Positions 6,937-15,281 of a DNA stretch of 32,255 nt are shown here, in pieces. The position numbers were made by a program, and so were the translations under genes. How positions within the stretch are numbered: the stretch's first letter is position 1; each line of letters begins with the position of its first letter. The DNA comes from Acidimicrobiaceae bacterium (GTDB taxonomy: Bacteria; Actinomycetota; Acidimicrobiia; Acidimicrobiales; RAAP-2): contig PKXH01000042.1 in assembly GCA_003133405.1 (NCBI GenBank), positions 4,389 to 36,643 on the forward strand, read 5' to 3'. Below the pieces are notes generated by a model. The model was not told where the DNA came from and searched no databases. It saw nothing but the letters and a program-made list of their open reading frames with translations.

Positions 6937-9411
6937 TTAGCGAAGCACGGCTCCCAGTGACCCGGCGAGCTCGATCAGCAACGCCCGACAGCGGGTGACC
7001 TCGTTTTCGTTCAGCGTTCGATCGACCGAACTGAGCCGAACGTTAAAGGCCAGACTTCGTGTTCCCTCGGCGAGGGTGGGACCGTGGTACACGTCAAAGA
7101 GCGTGACCTCCTCCACGAGGTCGCTGGCCTGGCGTAACGTGTGGGCCAGATCGCCGGCGTTCACTCGCTGAGGCGTGACGAACGCGAGGTCGAGCACGGC
7201 GCTCGGGAACCGACTGGGCACTCGGACCGCCGCCGGTGCGCGCGTCGCCTGGTGCGGATCGGCCAGCGCGTCAAAGTCGAGGTCGATGAGACCCAATCGA
7301 CGGAGCGGCGAACCCGAGGTGACGGCGTCCACTAGCTCGGCGTCGACTTCGCCGACGTGGCCCAGTAGCGCGCCCGACGTGCGGTCGACGAGCGCCGCCG
7401 CTCTCGTGGGGTGAAGCCCGCGGGGCGCTTCAGTCACCGAGCGCACGACCACGTCGTCGAGGCCCAGGCGTCGTGCCACGACACTCCAGAGCGCGACCGC
7501 GCTGCTCGCATCATCGTCCTGGCGTGCGAGCACGATGGTCACACGTTCATTTTCGCGAGGTAACGCCAAGATGAGCTTCCCGCCCACGCCGCCCTTGGTC
7601 ATTCGGGGATCGGACGTAGCGCCGGGATGCGTAAAAACCACGCCGAACTCGACGAGTATCACGTCGCCGAGACCCCGCTCGTAGTTCTTCGCCCACGCGC
7701 GAACCAGTCCGGTGATCTGCGTCGCGCGAAGCACCGATTCATCCGCCGCCAACGGATTGGTGACGCGTACCCGCGCCTGATCGCGGAGGAGTAAGTCGAA
7801 GTCCGCGTCGCTGCCCAAACTCGGGGTCCACGCCTCGAGCGCCCCCGCGTCGACGACCACCTCACGCAGGTGTCGCCGCAGCCGTTGACGATCGTCGAGG
7901 CCCCCCAGTTCGGGCCACGCGGGATTGTGTCGTGGCAGACGGCGATAACCATAAAGACGGGCTATCTCTTCGATCACGTCCGCTCGTCCCTCCGAGCCCG
8001 CTCGGACGTCGAGGCGACTACCCGGCGCGGTGACCTCGAGATAATCCTTCTTTTGCACCACCGAGAATCCCAGGCCGCCCAAAATAGCCAAGACGTCGTC
8101 GATCGCAATCTCCACACCTAAGAGACGTCCCACGTCCGAGCGGCGAAGTTCGAGAGAGGGCGGCGTGGGGATGGTGCCGCGCACGTCGAGAGGATTCGCT
8201 AGCCACTGCAACTCGGGCACACTCTCCCTCAAGATCTCGACGTAGCGAGCCACCGCGCGAAGCGCCAGTTGAGGATCGACGCCGCGCTCGAAGCGGTTCG
8301 ACGCCTCGCTGCGCAGTGCGTGGCGCTTCGAAGATCGCGCGATGGTCATCGGATCAAAGTAGGCCGCCTCCAAGAGCACGTCGGTGGTGCTGGCACTTAT
8401 CTCGCTCGACGCACCCCCCATGATGCCCGCCAGGCCCAACACCCGGTCGTCACCGTCGACGATGACCAGATCCTCGCCCGTGTCGCCAAGACCGCGGCCA
8501 CTCTTTGCGAGTTGGCGCTCCACCCCGTCGAGGGTGGTCAGCGTCTCGCCGGGTCGTGCCCGACGGGCGCGCAGTGTGCGTTGCGCCACCTGGGCCGCGT
8601 CGTAGGGGTGAGTGGGCTGGCCGAGCTCGAGCATCACGAGGTTCGACGCGTCGACCACGTTGGAGATCGGGCGCATGCCAGAACTTTGAAGTCGTTGGGC
8701 GACCCACGAAGGCGACGCCGTAACTTTCACCTCACGAAGCACCGACACGGTCAAGCGTCCACAGAGGTCGGGGTCGTCGATGGCCGCGCCCGCGAACGAG
8801 GCGCTCTCGGTCATGGAATTCGTGGTGGCCAGGGTGGGCGAACGCAACGTACGCCGAAGCCGTGTCGCGAGGTCGCGAGCGACCCCTTCCACGCACCACG
8901 CGTCGGGCCGGTTGCCTTCGACGGAAATGTCAAAGATCACGTCCGGAGTTATCTTGAGCGCGACCACGAGTCCCTCGCCCACGCGGGGCTCGATGAGTTG
9001 ATCGAGCACCATTAGTCCTTGGTGATCGTCGTTCATCTCGAGTTCGCGCGGCGAGCAGAGCATGCCGTGAGAGACGACGCCGCGCACCGTCCGTTCGCTG
9101 ATCGTAAAGCCGCCCGGGAGGACCGCACCGACGGGCGCCAAGGGCACATGATCGCCCACCGCGAAATTCGAGGCGCCACAAACGATCTCTAGCGGGCCGT
9201 GACCGGCGTCGACCACCACGAGGCGAATTCGATCCGCCCCTTCGATCTCGCGAATCTCGTCCACGCGCGCCACGACGACGTCCTCGAGACCTTGGCCCAC
9301 GTGCTCGACGCCCTCGACGACCAGGCCGAGGTCGTCGAGCACTGTTCGCAGTTCTTCGGCCGATTCGGGCAGTTCCACGAACTCTCGCAACCAGTTCAAT
9401 GAGATCTTCAC
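6937..9411 (-). CDS. pheT: phenylalanyl-tRNA synthetase beta subunit
   Basis: Beta subunit of the alpha2-beta2 synthetase that charges tRNA-Phe; it carries tRNA binding and the editing site. The GTG at 9411 overlaps the pheS stop (GTGA) and gives VKISLNWLREFVEL, the standard N-terminus. The frame is open further upstream into pheS, but that is not coding. The protein has 824 residues, close to the usual ~800. An EMAP-type tRNA-binding domain spans about 40-150 (DRIRLVVVDAG, SHGMLCSPREL). The B3/B4 editing region and the B5 domain (SDVGRLLGVEIAIDDVLAIL) follow. The C-terminal anticodon-binding FDX-ACB domain runs from RVPSRFPSAVLDLAF to the end. Confidence 0.97.
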   Translation of the reverse strand: MKISLNWLREFVELPESAEELRTVLDDLGLVVEGVEHVGQGLEDVVVARVDEIREIEGADRIRLVVVDAGHGPLEIVCGASNFAVGDHVPLAPVGAVLPGGFTISERTVRGVVSHGMLCSPRELEMNDDHQGLMVLDQLIEPRVGEGLVVALKITPDVIFDISVEGNRPDAWCVEGVARDLATRLRRTLRSPTLATTNSMTESASFAGAAIDDPDLCGRLTVSVLREVKVTASPSWVAQRLQSSGMRPISNVVDASNLVMLELGQPTHPYDAAQVAQRTLRARRARPGETLTTLDGVERQLAKSGRGLGDTGEDLVIVDGDDRVLGLAGIMGGASSEISASTTDVLLEAAYFDPMTIARSSKRHALRSEASNRFERGVDPQLALRAVARYVEILRESVPELQWLANPLDVRGTIPTPPSLELRRSDVGRLLGVEIAIDDVLAILGGLGFSVVQKKDYLEVTAPGSRLDVRAGSEGRADVIEEIARLYGYRRLPRHNPAWPELGGLDDRQRLRRHLREVVVDAGALEAWTPSLGSDADFDLLLRDQARVRVTNPLAADESVLRATQITGLVRAWAKNYERGLGDVILVEFGVVFTHPGATSDPRMTKGGVGGKLILALPRENERVTIVLARQDDDASSAVALWSVVARRLGLDDVVVRSVTEAPRGLHPTRAAALVDRTSGALLGHVGEVDAELVDAVTSGSPLRRLGLIDLDFDALADPHQATRAPAAVRVPSRFPSAVLDLAFVTPQRVNAGDLAHTLRQASDLVEEVTLFDVYHGPTLAEGTRSLAFNVRLSSVDRTLNENEVTRCRALLIELAGSLGAVLR

Positions 9412-10481
9412 GAGAACTGACCTAGAAAACGAACGTCGTTCTCGATGAGCGCTCGCAGGTCGCTCACCTGATGACGCATCAAAGCGCAACGATCGATACC
9501 AAAGCCAAAAGCGAAGCCGCTCCATTCTTCGCCGTCGACGCCCACGGCCTTAAGGACGGCGGGGTCTAACATCCCACATCCGCCGAGTTCGAGCCAGCCG
9601 GTGGACGAACACGTGCGACATCCAGACCCTCGACAGATGGTGCACGTGACCTCGAACTCCGCCGAGGGCTCGGTGAAGGGAAAGTAGCCCGGGCGCAGGC
9701 GTGAGGAGATGTCGGGGCCGAAGTAGGCCCGGGTGAACGTCTCGATGACGCCAGCCAGGTCGCCAAAGGTGATGCCACGATCGACGACCAGTCCCTCGAT
9801 CTGGTGAAAGCTATAGAGATGGCTCGCGTCGGGCGTGTCGCGACGAAAACAACGTCCGGGCATCACCGAGTGAATCGGCAGGGAATCGTCCGCGACGGCG
9901 CGCTCCATGAGGTGAATCTGCGTCGGTGAGGTGTGCGTGCGAAGCACCACCGTTTCGGGCTCGCCGAGATCGACGTAGAAGCTATCCCATAGGCCCCGCG
10001 CCGGATGGGCCGGGGGAATATTGAGCGCCTCGAAGTTGTACCAGTCGCTCTCCACCTCGGGGCCGTCCGCCACGGTAAACCCCATGCCGACAAAGACATC
10101 TTCGAGCTCTCGCTGCGTGAGTGATATCAAGCCAGGATGCCCAACCGAGAGGGGCCATCGCACGTCACCAACGACCACGTCGCCGAGATCGAGGCGATCG
10201 GCCTCGAGCGACGATTGGCGCGCGGCGCGCGCCAAAAGGGCTCGCTGCCCATCGAGCGCCGTTTCCACGACTCTTCGGGCTTCTTGCAGTTCTGCACCTG
10301 CGGCCTTACGCGCCTCGGGTTCGAGCGCGCCCAAGGACTTTTGCAGCGAGGCCAGAGGTGAACGCTTGCCGGTAAGCGAAGCTTCGGCGTCGCGCAGTTC
10401 CTCGAGGGTCGAAAGTGCCGCGATCGATGTCAACAGGTCGGTGACCTGCTGAGCGAGATGGGCGAGCGGCGAGGTGGACAT
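9408..10481 (-). CDS. pheS: phenylalanyl-tRNA synthetase alpha subunit
   Basis: Catalytic subunit of class II PheRS. It has 357 residues, a normal length. An N-terminal coiled-coil (about 1-95) is followed by HPGLISLTQRELEDVFVGMG and the catalytic core. Motif 2 is FRRDTPDASHLYSFHQIEG, and motif 3 is GFAFGFGIDRCALMRHQV. A cysteine cluster, CTICRGSGCRTC, precedes TGWLELGGCGML and is seen in many bacterial PheS. The ATG at 10481 lies 5 nt after the methyltransferase stop, and the gene overlaps pheT by 4 nt, so methyltransferase, pheS and pheT form one unit. I see no T-box or Phe-leader peptide in front of it. Confidence 0.98.
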   Translation of the reverse strand: MSTSPLAHLAQQVTDLLTSIAALSTLEELRDAEASLTGKRSPLASLQKSLGALEPEARKAAGAELQEARRVVETALDGQRALLARAARQSSLEADRLDLGDVVVGDVRWPLSVGHPGLISLTQRELEDVFVGMGFTVADGPEVESDWYNFEALNIPPAHPARGLWDSFYVDLGEPETVVLRTHTSPTQIHLMERAVADDSLPIHSVMPGRCFRRDTPDASHLYSFHQIEGLVVDRGITFGDLAGVIETFTRAYFGPDISSRLRPGYFPFTEPSAEFEVTCTICRGSGCRTCSSTGWLELGGCGMLDPAVLKAVGVDGEEWSGFAFGFGIDRCALMRHQVSDLRALIENDVRFLGQFS

Positions 10482-10486
10482 GACGT

Positions 10487-11278
10487 CTAAAGGCTAGGAG
10501 ATGGGGGCGGGGATGCCGCGTCTTGGCGTTGCCACAGCGCCTCGAACGCGATAAGCGAACCCGCAACGCCAGCGTTGAGCGACTCGCTCTCTCCGGACAT
10601 CTCAATGGTGATCACGCCGTCGCAGAGCGCCACCGACGCCTCGTCGAGACCGTTGGCCTCGTTACCGATGACGACCACGGTGGGCTGGGAGTAGTCCACG
10701 AGCCGGTGGCTGGCGCCCCCTCGTGCGACGGCGGCGAGGGTGGCGGCCCCGCGTGAGACGAACGAGTCCAGGGTGGCATCCAGCGAGCCGACCGCCACCG
10801 GAACGTGAAAGATCGAGCCGGCCGTGGCTCGAAGGGTTTTGGGATTAAAGGGGTCAACCGAGTGACCGGTAAAGACGACCCCCGTCGCGCCCGCCGCGTC
10901 AGCGGAGCGAATGAGGGTGCCGGCGTTACCCGGGTCTCGAAGGTCGTGGAGCACCAGGATCAGCCCGGCGCACGAAATGTCCTCGACGCGCACGAGGGGC
11001 AGTCGAATGGCCCCGAGCACCGGTTGGGGCGTCGCAGCGTCGGCGATGCGTTCGAGTACGCCGGGGGCCAATGAGAACACGCGAATGCCGCGCGCGTCGG
11101 CCCGAGATCGAAGATCCTCGCCCTCGACGCCCGAAAACTCCTTCGCGTCGACGTAAATTGCTTCAAACTCAATCGACGCGTCCATAGCCGCCAGCACCAG
11201 ATCTGGACCTTCGAGCACGCACGTGGCTTCACTCCAGCGCAGCGAACGTTTCTGGACGAGTCGCCGAAGTCGACGCAC
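10487..11278 (-). CDS. TrmH/SpoU-family RNA 2'-O-methyltransferase
   Basis: SAM-dependent ribose methyltransferase of the SPOUT class, acting on rRNA or tRNA; the target is unknown. The SpoU motifs are present: motif 1 LHDLRDPGNAGTLIRSADAA (about 109-128), motif 2 VVIGNEANGLDE, and motif 3 IEMSGESESLNAGVAGSL near the C-terminus. It sits between rplT and pheS, as tsnR does in mycobacteria. The GTG at 11278 gives 263 residues but cuts into the substrate-binding N-domain. The in-frame codons upstream encode ALGSSHQRV, which continues the family pattern, but offer no ATG/GTG/TTG before the rplT stop. A CTG at 11311 is therefore a candidate true start. Confidence 0.9.
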   Translation of the reverse strand: MRRLRRLVQKRSLRWSEATCVLEGPDLVLAAMDASIEFEAIYVDAKEFSGVEGEDLRSRADARGIRVFSLAPGVLERIADAATPQPVLGAIRLPLVRVEDISCAGLILVLHDLRDPGNAGTLIRSADAAGATGVVFTGHSVDPFNPKTLRATAGSIFHVPVAVGSLDATLDSFVSRGAATLAAVARGGASHRLVDYSQPTVVVIGNEANGLDEASVALCDGVITIEMSGESESLNAGVAGSLIAFEALWQRQDAASPPPSPSL

Positions 11279-11317
11279 TCGCTGATGTGAAGACCCCAGC
11301 GCCTCGATCAGCGTGTC

Positions 11318-11677
11318 CTACTTCGACAGCGCGGCGCCGGCCTGGGCGACAATGGAGTCAAAGGCGCCCCTGTCGTTCACGGCCAAGTCCGCCAGGACGC
11401 GCCGATCGACCTCAATGCCAGCGGCGTTCAGCCCTGCAATGAATCGACTGTAACTCATGCCATTGGCCCGGGTGCCCGCATTAATGCGTTGGATCCACAG
11501 TTTGCGCATCTCACCCTTGCGAGCGCGTCGATCTCGAAAAGCGTAAACCCCGGCGTGTTGTACCGCTTGGTTCGCGCTGCGAAAGGTCCGGCTACGGTCG
11601 CCGTAGTACCCTTTGGCCTCTTCGAGGATCGCCTTGTGATGCTTCTTGGCGTTAACGGCTCTTTTGACTCTCGCCAT
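11318..11677 (-). CDS. rplT: 50S ribosomal protein L20
   Basis: Early-assembly 23S rRNA-binding protein of the large subunit. It has 119 residues with the canonical start [18 protein letters not shown] and the conserved [17 protein letters not shown] and [19 protein letters not shown] stretches. It follows rpmI by 27 nt in the universal infC-rpmI-rplT order. In several bacteria L20 represses this operon through a structured leader, which makes the folded region upstream of infC relevant. Its TAG stop is in the same frame as the following methyltransferase. Confidence 0.99.
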   Translation of the reverse strand: MARVKRAVNAKKHHKAILEEAKGYYGDRSRTFRSANQAVQHAGVYAFRDRRARKGEMRKLWIQRINAGTRANGMSYSRFIAGLNAAGIEVDRRVLADLAVNDRGAFDSIVAQAGAALSK

Positions 11678-11704
11678 CTCGCTACCTCTTTCTCAACTCG
11701 TTCT

Positions 11705-11899
11705 CTAAAGACCTAGCAGGCGCTTGACGCGCTTCTCTTGGCCCGGCGCGAGATCCGTCTCACGACCGAGACGGCGCGAGCGCGCCGACGACTTCTTCTC
11801 CATCAGGTGACCACGGAAGGCCTTGCGGCGGCGGAGTTTTCCGCTGCCCGTAATCTTGATGCGTTTCTTCGCACCACTGTCGGTCTTCATCTTGGGCAT
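11705..11899 (-). CDS. rpmI: 50S ribosomal protein L35
   Basis: Small basic large-subunit protein of 64 residues, normal length. [37 protein letters not shown] and the C-terminal VKRLLGL are all diagnostic of L35. The ATG at 11899 follows the infC stop by 1 nt. Its ribosome-binding site (GAGGAG) lies inside the last codons of infC, so translation is probably coupled. Confidence 0.99.
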   Translation of the reverse strand: MPKMKTDSGAKKRIKITGSGKLRRRKAFRGHLMEKKSSARSRRLGRETDLAPGQEKRVKRLLGL

Positions 11900-11900
11900 A

Positions 11901-12509
11901 TCAAATCTCCTCTAGTGAAACTTCGGCGCCGGCCGGCGCAACTTCTTGACCCACCACTACCTTTGAACTCACCACACTCTTCGCCTTGGCCTTCTTTTCG
12001 GGTCCCAGTACCATGATCATGTTCCGACCGTCCAACTTTGGTGCTGACTCCACCTTGGCCACTTCCTCAAGTCTCTCGATGATGCGATCAAGAATCTTCT
12101 TGCCCAGCTCCGGGTGAGCTGACTCTCGGCCCCGAAACATGATGGTGACTTTGACCTTGTGACCTTCGCCCAAGAACTTCTCCACGAGACGCGTCTTGGT
12201 GTCGAAGTCACCGGCGCCGATCTTCGGGCGGTACTTCATCTCCTTGACGCCTACGTTGAGGGTCTTACGGCGCGACTCCTTGGCCTTTTGGGCCTCGTCG
12301 AATTTAAACTTGCCGTAGTCCATAATTCGACAAACGGGCGGTTGCGCGGTCGGCGCAATCTCTACCAAGTCCAGATCGAGGCTTTTAGCCAGCGCCAACG
12401 CGTCGCGAGTTGCCATTACGCCTCGCTGATTTCCCTCTTGGTCGATCAGTCGGACGGTTTCGACACGGATGCGTTCGTTGACACGGTGGTCTCCAGGCAC
12501 AGTTGCGAT
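11901..12509 (-). CDS. infC: translation initiation factor IF-3 (candidate AUC start)
   Basis: Binds the 30S subunit, prevents premature 50S joining and checks the start codon and initiator tRNA. The N-domain has [20 protein letters not shown], the linker has [20 protein letters not shown], and the C-domain has [12 protein letters not shown] and [12 protein letters not shown]. The C-terminus has an extra ~25-residue charged tail. A GTG at 12500 is the first conventional start, but its AAGGAG site would be 15 nt away. The in-frame ATC at 12509 lies 6 nt after that site, the optimal distance. Since infC uses rare AUU-type starts for IF-3 autoregulation in other bacteria, I favour ATC, giving 202 residues. 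Confidence 0.96.
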   Translation of the reverse strand: MATVPGDHRVNERIRVETVRLIDQEGNQRGVMATRDALALAKSLDLDLVEIAPTAQPPVCRIMDYGKFKFDEAQKAKESRRKTLNVGVKEMKYRPKIGAGDFDTKTRLVEKFLGEGHKVKVTIMFRGRESAHPELGKKILDRIIERLEEVAKVESAPKLDGRNMIMVLGPEKKAKAKSVVSSKVVVGQEVAPAGAEVSLEEI

Positions 12510-12640
12510 AAGTCTCTCCTTGCTCTACGCGACACCTCGGTGGTGTCGCCAGGGCAAGCGAGGCACAAAACTCCTAGAAACCCGGGCGCACGCTGTGGCC
12601 AGGTGGACGTTGGCGCTGCCAACCTCGCTTGCTGAACTGA
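12510..12640 (-). promoter_or_regulatory. structured 5' leader of infC-rpmI-rplT
   Basis: On the minus strand a perfect 10-bp long-range helix can form between 12623-12632 and 12554-12563 (GCAAGCGAGG with CCTCGCTTGC). Inside it are a GTTGGC-AGC-GCCAAC hairpin and an ACCTGG/CCGGGT helix with one wobble pair. Downstream is a perfect 8-bp hairpin, GCGACACC with GGTGTCGC around a 5-nt loop (12529-12549), just before the infC ribosome site AAGGAG (12516-12521). The 3' strand of the long helix could alternatively pair over five bases with GCAAG next to the ribosome site. This looks like a cis-regulatory leader, possibly sensing L20 or IF-3. I cannot assign it to a known RNA family. The divergent 308 nt from 12510 to 12817 hold no other convincing gene. 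Confidence 0.55.
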
Positions 12641-12804
12641 CTCACCACATTAGCAGACGCGCCCCGCGGCCTTCCCACGTAGCTCATGCGCCAGCGCCGA
12701 GAGCCGCGATTCTCCATCGGGTTCACGAGGCGAGTGCCCGTCAACTCGCCGGGCGTCGTTCAACCAAATAACTTGCCGAGGTCGCCATTCTCCGACATAA
12801 CCGC

Positions 12805-12810
12805 TACGTT
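12805..12810 (+). promoter_or_regulatory. candidate -10 element of the DUF1844 gene
   Basis: TACGTT matches TANNNT and ends exactly 7 nt before the GTG at 12818. No ribosome-binding site intervenes, which fits a leaderless transcript. I see no convincing -35. Confidence 0.4.
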
Positions 12811-12817
12811 GGTTCGC

Positions 12818-13117
12818 GTGAGCGATCCTCCCGCCGGTGCCGAGTTCAACGAAGCCGAGGAGATCGCGTACTTGCACGCCGCCCCGGTCGAAACCATTCT
12901 CGGCAACCACCTGTTCGTGCTCTTGCAGGTCGCGGCCCTCCGTCTCGCCGAGACACCACCGAATCTCGCCGCCGCCGAACTCGTCATCGATACGGTGAGG
13001 GCCATGGTGAACGCGGGTGGCGATCGACTCGGTGAGCACGTCGATCTCTATCGCAACGCGCTCGCCGAAGTGCAACAGGCCTACGTTCGCACGAAGAGTT
13101 CCTCGTCGGGTAGCTAG
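12818..13117 (+). CDS. DUF1844 domain protein
   Basis: A 99-residue protein of unknown function matching the DUF1844 pattern: a hydrophobic helix LFVLLQVAALRLAE (about 32-45), then AELVIDTVRAMV and a closing LAEVQQAYV helix. Genes of this family commonly lie next to infC-rpmI-rplT in actinobacteria, which supports both gene and name. The GTG at 12818 is preferred because upstream residues look non-coding and a -10-like element lies 7 nt before it. An ATG at 12686 would add 44 unlikely residues and run across the divergent infC control region. The TAG stop shares a CTAG with the convergent histidine kinase. Confidence 0.85.
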   Translation: MSDPPAGAEFNEAEEIAYLHAAPVETILGNHLFVLLQVAALRLAETPPNLAAAELVIDTVRAMVNAGGDRLGEHVDLYRNALAEVQQAYVRTKSSSSGS

Positions 13118-14475
13118 AGCGCGACGGAGACTTCAAGGGGCAACACGAAGCGCAGCGCGAGTCCACCGAACACGCTGGGTTCGGTCGTCATGGTTCCGCC
13201 CAGGGACTCTGCGACGTCGGCCATGATGCTCATGCCAAGACCCGACCCACCTGTCTCTCGTGAGCGGGACTCGTCGAATCGCTGAAAGCGTTGCGGCCGA
13301 ACGCCGTAGGACGTCAGACCCGCGCCCCCGTCCTCGATGAGCAACGTCGCGTGGCCACCACTCGCCCGCAAGGTCACTCGCAGCGGTGCGTCGCGGGGCG
13401 TGTGACGCACCACATTGTTCAAGGCGTTGCTAATGAGTCGCTCGACAAAATCCGGGCGGGCTCGGATCGTCAGACGCGGCTCAATCTCGCTCGTGAGCGA
13501 TCGATCCGGGTGCTCGCCGGCGAACTCGGCCACCCTGTTTCGAATGAGTTCGCTGAGGCCAACGGATTGTTCCGCGTGATGGGGCGCCTCACGGATCTGG
13601 GCGAGCAAGAGCAGGTCTCGAACCAGCTCTTCCATTCGTTCGACTTCGCGTTGGACCCGCGTGACGGCCCGAATCCGCTGCTCGGGGGTCGCCTGGCCGC
13701 TGGCCAAGAGCTCGTTGTAGCCCTTCACCACCGTCAGCGGCGTTCTCAGTTCGTGCGACGCGTCGTCCACGAACTGCTGCATGGCCTTTGTGGTCTTGGT
13801 CTCGAGCGCGATTCGTTCTTGGAGCGCCTCAACCATTACCGCGAGCGCCCCGCGTAGCTCTTGAAGGTCGCGACTGCCGACGCTGGGCGGAAGGGGACCC
13901 ACCTCGTCACCGCTGGCCACCTCGCCCGCGTAGTCAATGAGTCGTTCCATCGAGTGAAGATCGCGTCGCATGACCTGACGAGCGAGTACAAGGCCGATGA
14001 GCGCGATGACGACGGCAGCACTCGCCACCAACAGCGCCAGATGCTGGTTCTGTTTGGTGATGCGCGAAGTCGACGCGGCCACCACGAGGTAGTCGCCTCC
14101 GCCGACATCGAGTGAACGAATCTGAAAGCCCGGCAGATTGCTCTCTGGTTGCACGCGCGCTAAGGAGTTACGCACGTCCGCGAGCGTCGGGTGTTTACGC
14201 AGTGGGACCTTACCGGTGTTCACCTGAGTTATCGCGCCCGATGGCGACACGACGTCGAGCGTCAGGTCGTAACTGTCTCGTTGAACGACGTAGAGCGCGT
14301 TACTCAGGGCCGTGTTGTGGTTGCGAAGTCCGCTGTCCACCACCGAGTTGATTTCGCTGTCCAACGTGGCGTACTGCGACCTCGAACTCATCGCCACCGC
14401 AAACCAACCCACGGTCGACGCCACCAAAAACGTCAACGCGACAAAGATCAGAGTAAGACGTGTCGCAATTCTCAC
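13114..14475 (-). CDS. sensor histidine kinase
   Basis: Membrane sensor of an OmpR-type two-component system, 453 residues. TM1 is at about 9-29, an extracytoplasmic sensor domain of ~115 residues at 30-145, and TM2 at about 146-166. A HAMP-like linker is followed by a HisKA domain with the phospho-accepting His241 in DDASHELRTPLTVVKGY. The ATPase domain has an N box (LISNALNNVVRHTP), a G1 box EDGGAG near 381-386 and a G2 box GGSGLGM near 409-415. Its ATG overlaps the response regulator stop (ATGA). The stimulus is unknown. The sensor domain has no cysteine cluster or PAS-like motif that I recognise. Confidence 0.95.
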   Translation of the reverse strand: MRIATRLTLIFVALTFLVASTVGWFAVAMSSRSQYATLDSEINSVVDSGLRNHNTALSNALYVVQRDSYDLTLDVVSPSGAITQVNTGKVPLRKHPTLADVRNSLARVQPESNLPGFQIRSLDVGGGDYLVVAASTSRITKQNQHLALLVASAAVVIALIGLVLARQVMRRDLHSMERLIDYAGEVASGDEVGPLPPSVGSRDLQELRGALAVMVEALQERIALETKTTKAMQQFVDDASHELRTPLTVVKGYNELLASGQATPEQRIRAVTRVQREVERMEELVRDLLLLAQIREAPHHAEQSVGLSELIRNRVAEFAGEHPDRSLTSEIEPRLTIRARPDFVERLISNALNNVVRHTPRDAPLRVTLRASGGHATLLIEDGGAGLTSYGVRPQRFQRFDESRSRETGGSGLGMSIMADVAESLGGTMTTEPSVFGGLALRFVLPLEVSVAL

Positions 14476-15161
14476 TGAATAGCGGCCTGATCCACCAACT
14501 TGAAACCCACACCTCGAATCGTCGTTATTGGCGCGAAATCGTCGCGATGAATCTTTCGCCGAACGTAGGAGATGTACGTATCGAGCACTGAGGTCTCGGA
14601 GTCGAAGTCAATATTCCATACTTCGCGAAGTAGCTGTTCGCGCGTCACGACCCGATCTTGGCGATCGAGCAGGACTTCGAGCAGGCGAAACTCGGTCGCC
14701 GAGAGGTCGATCAGCTCGGTGTCGATCGTCACCACGTGACGATCGATGTTCATCACGAGGGGTCCGCAGATGAGCACATGATCGTCGTTGACGTCAATGC
14801 CGGTTCGCCGAAGAATCGCCGCCACGCGCAGCAACAACTCCTCGAGACCAAAGGGCTTACGAACGTAGTCGTCCGCGCCGAAGCGAAGTCCGCGCTCCAC
14901 GTCGTCGTCCGAGTCCCGGGCCGTAAGCATCAAGACTGGCGTCTTGGTGTCGTGAGCTCGCAGCTTCTCCAGGAACTCAAAGCCGTTCATGGTCGGCATA
15001 TTGATGTCAACAATGCACAGGTCCGCACTCCCCCGTCGCAGTTGATCGAGCCCGTCGGCCCCGTTGGTGGCACAGTGCACGACGTAGCCCGCGTTGCCCA
15101 AGGCGTCTTGGAGCATGTCGCGAACGCCGGGTTCATCGTCCACGACGAGAATGGTCGTCAC
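14472..15161 (-). CDS. OmpR-family response regulator
   Basis: DNA-binding partner of the adjacent kinase, 229 residues from the GTG at 15161. That start has GGAGG 7 nt upstream and begins VTTILVVDDEPGVRDML; a longer frame to 15236 has no support. The receiver domain holds acidic residues Asp8/Asp9, phospho-acceptor Asp52 (CIVDINMP), Thr80 and Lys102 (YVRKPF). The C-terminal winged helix (about 130-225) includes LSATEFRLLEVLLDRQDRVV, VLDTYISYVRRKI and TIRGVGFKL. It is divergent from a small secreted protein gene. Direct repeats with 11-bp spacing lie between them and are the obvious candidate binding site. Confidence 0.96.
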   Translation of the reverse strand: MTTILVVDDEPGVRDMLQDALGNAGYVVHCATNGADGLDQLRRGSADLCIVDINMPTMNGFEFLEKLRAHDTKTPVLMLTARDSDDDVERGLRFGADDYVRKPFGLEELLLRVAAILRRTGIDVNDDHVLICGPLVMNIDRHVVTIDTELIDLSATEFRLLEVLLDRQDRVVTREQLLREVWNIDFDSETSVLDTYISYVRRKIHRDDFAPITTIRGVGFKLVDQAAIQ

Positions 15162-15230
15162 CGTTGAACCTCCATAGAGTGAGCGTACTGTCTCGCCCTT
15201 CGAGCGCCCGATTGACGCCGTGCCACCGGC

Positions 15231-15263
15231 TTTCACAAGATTTCGACAGCCGCTTCACAGCGC
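15231..15263. promoter_or_regulatory. three 11-bp-spaced direct repeats, candidate response-regulator site
   Basis: The repeats are tttcACAag (15231), ttcgACAgc (15242) and cttcACAgc (15253), with the ACA cores starting at 15235, 15246 and 15257, exactly 11 bp apart. A fourth TCACAC follows at 13 bp. OmpR/PhoB regulators bind tandem direct repeats of about 10-11 bp. The array ends where a -35 would lie for the -10 at 15282, a layout typical of class II activation. It is in the divergent region between the two-component operon and the secreted protein. Confidence 0.5.
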
Positions 15264-15281
15264 TTTCTCACACTGCTTCGG

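Noticed and set aside
9412-9525. 38-residue N-terminal extension of pheT
   Set aside because: It lies within pheS and does not resemble PheT; the GTG at 9411 overlaps the pheS stop and gives the standard N-terminus.
12650-13075. 142-codon minus-strand frame opposite DUF1844
   Set aside because: Antisense to the recognisable DUF1844 helices and crosses the infC control region; no domain seen.
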